Shown piece after piece: positions 43,000-45,215 of a stretch of DNA of 45,215 nucleotides. This DNA is from an uncultured Myxococcales bacterium. Its GTDB lineage: Bacteria; Myxococcota_A; Polyangia; Fen-1088. The translations under genes were made by a program, and so were the position numbers. The notes beneath the pieces are model-generated. The model was not told where the DNA came from. It saw nothing but the letters and a program-made list of their open reading frames with translations, and ran no database searches. The stretch spans positions 1 to 45,215 of the forward strand of contig CALAOV010000182.1 of the NCBI GenBank assembly GCA_937889515.1, given 5' to 3'. How positions within the stretch are numbered: position 1 is the first letter of the stretch; every line of letters starts with the position of its first letter.

Positions 43000-44921
43000 T
43001 ACCAACTGAGGCCGAAGCCGTACGGGAAGAGCGGGTCATATCCGGGGTCGCCGACGTTGATCGGGATCTGCGCCATGTCGCGCGGCCAGGAACAGGGGAG
43101 CTTGCCGCTCGGCCTGGCGGCGCCGAACAGCACGTCGGCCACGCCCGCGCCTTCGGTGCCGGGGAGCCAGCCGACGACCAGCGCGCTGGCGGCGTCGAGC
43201 AGATCGCCCAGGATCAGCGGCCGCCCCGCCAGCAGCACGATAACCAGCGGTTTGCCGCTGCGTTTCGCGGCGTCGACCAGGGCGCGATCCTCGACGGACA
43301 GCTCCAGCTTGGCGCGATCGCCGCTCCCTTCGGCGTAGGGATCCTCGCCGACCACGACCACGACGGCGTCGGCCCGTTCGGCGCCCACCGCGTCCTTCGA
43401 AAAATCGACCCGCGCCGCGCCGAGCGCCTCGACGATCCCCTGGCGGATGGTGGTGCCGGGCGTGACCGGCCCGCGGCGGCCGCGCCAGCCGACCGACCAG
43501 CCGCCGCACTGCACGCCCATGTCGTCGGCCCGGAAGCCGCAGACGTGTACACGCGCCGGGTTGCGCAAGGGCAGCGTATTGTGGTCGTTCTTGAGAACCA
43601 CCAGACTCTGTCGGACCGCCTCGCGCGCGACGGCGCGGTGATCGGCGGCGCCGATCTGGGCGGTCAGGGCCCGATCGGACAGCGGCCGCTCCCACAGCTT
43701 GAACCGCGCCTTCTGCTTCAGGATCCGCCGGACCGCGTCGTCGATGCGCGCCATCGGCACCCGCCCGGCGGCGACCAAAGCCTTGAGGTCGGCGATGAAC
43801 TCGCGGAACTTGTTGGGCACCATCACCATGTCGATGCCGGCGTTGATCGCGACCTCGACGTCCTGGCTGTAATCCTTGGCCATCATGTCGATGGCGGCCC
43901 AGTCGGTGACGACGAAGCCTTCAAAGCCGAGCTCCCCCTTGAGCACGTCGGTGATGAGGTGCTTGTTGCCGTGCATCGGCTGTCCGTTCCAGCTCGAGTA
44001 CGACACCATGACGCTGCCGACGCCGGCCTTGACGCACCCGATGTAGCCGGGGAGGTGGATGCGCCGCAGCTCGTCTTCCGTGACGCGGGTGTCGCCGCGG
44101 TCCTTCCCGCCGAAGGTGCCGCCGTCGCCCAGAAAATGCTTGGCGCTGGCCAGGATCGCGGTGCCGTCGTCCGGATTCGGCCCGTCCTGGAATCCGCGCA
44201 CGGCGGCGGCGCCCAGGCCCTCGGCCAGCTCGGGCGATTCGCCGTAACTCTCGTAGGTCCGCCCCCAGCGCTCGTCGCGCGCGACGGCGATGCAGGGACC
44301 GAAGGTCCAGCGGGCGCCGCTGCCGGCGACCTCGCGCGCGGTCACCCGGGCGGCCCTCTGAATGAGATCCGGGTTGCGCGTCGCGCCCAGGCCGATGTGG
44401 TGCGGGAAGAGCACGGCCCCTTTGACGTCGCCGTCGCCGTGGACCGCGTCGACGCCGTAGACGATCGGGATGCCGAGCCGGGTGGAGAGCGCCTGGCTCT
44501 GGAAGCGGTCGACCATCTCGGCCCAGCTCTCGGGGGTGTTCGGCTTGGGCAACGAGTCGGCGCCCGAGAGCACCGAGCCCAGGAAGAGCTCGTGGATCTC
44601 TCGCCCGTCCTTGAGGGCATTCTTGTCGGCCTGGGTCATCTGGCCGATCTTCTCGTCCACGGTCATCTGCGCGAGGAGCGCCTCGATGTCGGGGGCGGGC
44701 GCGCCGGCCTTGCGTGCGGCCGGAACGTCGGCGGCGCTGGGCTGCGGAGTGGCGCCGGGGCGCGGCGGGCCGAAGCAGGCGGGCGCCAGGGCGGCCGCGG
44801 CGGTCGCGCCCAGGAAAATGCGGCGGGGGGGCGCGGCAGATACGGATGATCCGGACGGTCCGGACGCCGACGCGGTGGCAGGGGCGGAAGCGGGGGAGGG
44901 GTCGGACCGGCGCTCGGACAC
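42999..44921 (-). CDS. GH3 beta-glucosidase / exo-beta-glucanase, probable Tat lipoprotein
   Basis: 640 residues from the GTG at 44921; the open frame goes 48 codons further without a better start. A twin-arginine leader (PPRRIFLGATAAAALAPAC) ends in a lipobox cysteine (Cys49), so the enzyme is probably exported folded and lipid anchored. GH3 motifs are IVYGVDAVHGDGDVKGAVLF, then KHFLGDGGT, and the nucleophile Asp340 in GFVVTDWAAID. The second domain (VVVVGEDPYAEGSGD, WLPGTEGAGVADVLFG) supplies the acid/base. The pattern fits exo-1,3/1,4-beta-glucanase-like enzymes. It is the first of two coupled genes with GH2 (TAATG overlap). Confidence 0.9.
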   Translation of the reverse strand: MSERRSDPSPASAPATASASGPSGSSVSAAPPRRIFLGATAAAALAPACFGPPRPGATPQPSAADVPAARKAGAPAPDIEALLAQMTVDEKIGQMTQADKNALKDGREIHELFLGSVLSGADSLPKPNTPESWAEMVDRFQSQALSTRLGIPIVYGVDAVHGDGDVKGAVLFPHHIGLGATRNPDLIQRAARVTAREVAGSGARWTFGPCIAVARDERWGRTYESYGESPELAEGLGAAAVRGFQDGPNPDDGTAILASAKHFLGDGGTFGGKDRGDTRVTEDELRRIHLPGYIGCVKAGVGSVMVSYSSWNGQPMHGNKHLITDVLKGELGFEGFVVTDWAAIDMMAKDYSQDVEVAINAGIDMVMVPNKFREFIADLKALVAAGRVPMARIDDAVRRILKQKARFKLWERPLSDRALTAQIGAADHRAVAREAVRQSLVVLKNDHNTLPLRNPARVHVCGFRADDMGVQCGGWSVGWRGRRGPVTPGTTIRQGIVEALGAARVDFSKDAVGAERADAVVVVVGEDPYAEGSGDRAKLELSVEDRALVDAAKRSGKPLVIVLLAGRPLILGDLLDAASALVVGWLPGTEGAGVADVLFGAARPSGKLPCSWPRDMAQIPINVGDPGYDPLFPYGFGLSW

Positions 44922-45023
44922 GGATGCGGTGTAACACAAGTCGCCGCGGCCTGGAATCGCGCGATCGAGCCCGGCGCATCCCGGATCGCGGCCGAGATAA
45001 CGTTCACATGTCCGGTAAAGCGT

Positions 45024-45053
45024 TTGACACGACCCGCGACATGCGGTTGTAAT
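45024..45053 (+). promoter_or_regulatory. Housekeeping promoter for the right-edge lipoprotein gene
   Basis: TTGACA (45024-45029, perfect) and TGTAAT (45048-45053, five of six) with an 18-base spacer. Transcription would start near 45060, about 45 bases before the ATG at 45105, which also has an AAGGAGAG ribosome site. Confidence 0.6.
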
Positions 45054-45104
45054 TCGCAGCTTCAAACCCCAGGTACGCAGAACGCTTCTAAGGAGAGACG
45101 GCTC

Positions 45105-45215
45105 ATGAAAAATTTCGGAACCCGGTCATCGATTCTCGTCGGCCTGTGTGGCGCGGCGCTCATGATCACCAGCGTCGGCTGCAGCAGCAGCAGCTCGTCC
45201 ACCGACGGCGGCGGC
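45105..45215 (+). CDS. Lipoprotein, N-terminal fragment (3' end outside window)
   Basis: 37 codons only; the gene runs off the right edge. The leader is a typical lipoprotein signal (ILVGLCGAALMITSVGC, Cys26) followed by Ser-rich then Asp/Gly residues, the start of a flexible linker like that of the other surface lipoproteins here. A strong promoter and ribosome site precede it. It is transcribed divergently from the GH3/GH2 operon, so it may belong to the same surface polysaccharide system, but nothing more can be said from this fragment. Confidence 0.85.
   Translation, partial: MKNFGTRSSILVGLCGAALMITSVGCSSSSSSTDGGG

Noticed and set aside
40279..43338. 1019-codon open frame on the plus strand opposite the GH2 gene
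   Set aside because: Shadow of a complete GH2 sequence with both catalytic Glu residues; no fold is visible in the antisense product.

Overview
The window looks like chromosomal DNA of a high-GC (by eye about 70 percent) deltaproteobacterial-type bacterium, most likely Myxococcota and plausibly Polyangia. The reasons are the Gly/Ser/Thr-rich and Cys-rich exported lipoproteins, a membrane-anchored Ser/Thr kinase with a long Pro/Ala/Thr tail, an NtrC-type two-component pair, an FHA-GGDEF protein and a GH2/GH3/CBM3 polysaccharide theme. No tRNA, rRNA, CRISPR array, insertion sequence or prophage is visible, no intergenic gap exceeds about 220 bases, and both edges cut through a gene. All family calls come from reading motifs by eye; no database search was run.

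Left part (1-4700): the end of a Gly-rich/Cys-rich exported protein; a three-gene operon on the minus strand (secreted protein, ECF sigma factor, membrane anti-sigma factor with a zinc-binding N-terminus); a Spy/CpxP-like periplasmic protein with a clear terminator; and a small zinc-ribbon membrane protein. Next (4743-13673) is a four-gene tripartite RND efflux operon (TolC, MdtA, MdtB and MdtC types) with 4-base stop/start overlaps. Divergent from it are a sensor kinase and an NtrC-family sigma-54 activator, followed after two bases by bioA. A good sigma-54 -24/-12 element lies just upstream of the tolC-like gene, with an inverted repeat about 170 bases upstream of the predicted start of transcription. 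This makes the neighbouring pair the likely regulator of the pump.

Middle (18100-26900): a 1000-residue HExxH protease/beta-propeller/beta-barrel fusion, OsmC, a MerR-HTH/TPR fusion, Ku, a DUF72 protein, an FHA-GGEEF diguanylate cyclase, Aat, a KGG stress protein and a SlyD-type FKBP. Several of these genes lack a Shine-Dalgarno sequence and have a -10-like box six to twelve bases before the start codon, so leaderless or near-leaderless transcripts are likely.

Right part (27066-45215): a lipoprotein-like protein built of six tandem Cys-rich repeats of about 151 residues capped by a C-terminal CBM3 cellulose-binding module, followed by a small Gly-rich lipoprotein; a BrnT/CopG toxin-antitoxin pair with an AT-rich operator; a STAS-like regulator and a Ser/Thr kinase; and a glycosidase locus. 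That locus holds two inverted GH2 beta-mannosidase paralogues and a GH3 beta-glucosidase, along with a CHAD protein, a propeller/di-haem c-type cytochrome and a 59-residue exported Lys/Asp-rich protein. Together these suggest binding and outer-surface or periplasmic hydrolysis of plant-type beta-glucan or beta-mannan. The parts most worth a second look are the six-repeat CBM3 protein, the protease/propeller/barrel fusion, the MerR-TPR fusion and the sigma-54 wiring of the RND pump.
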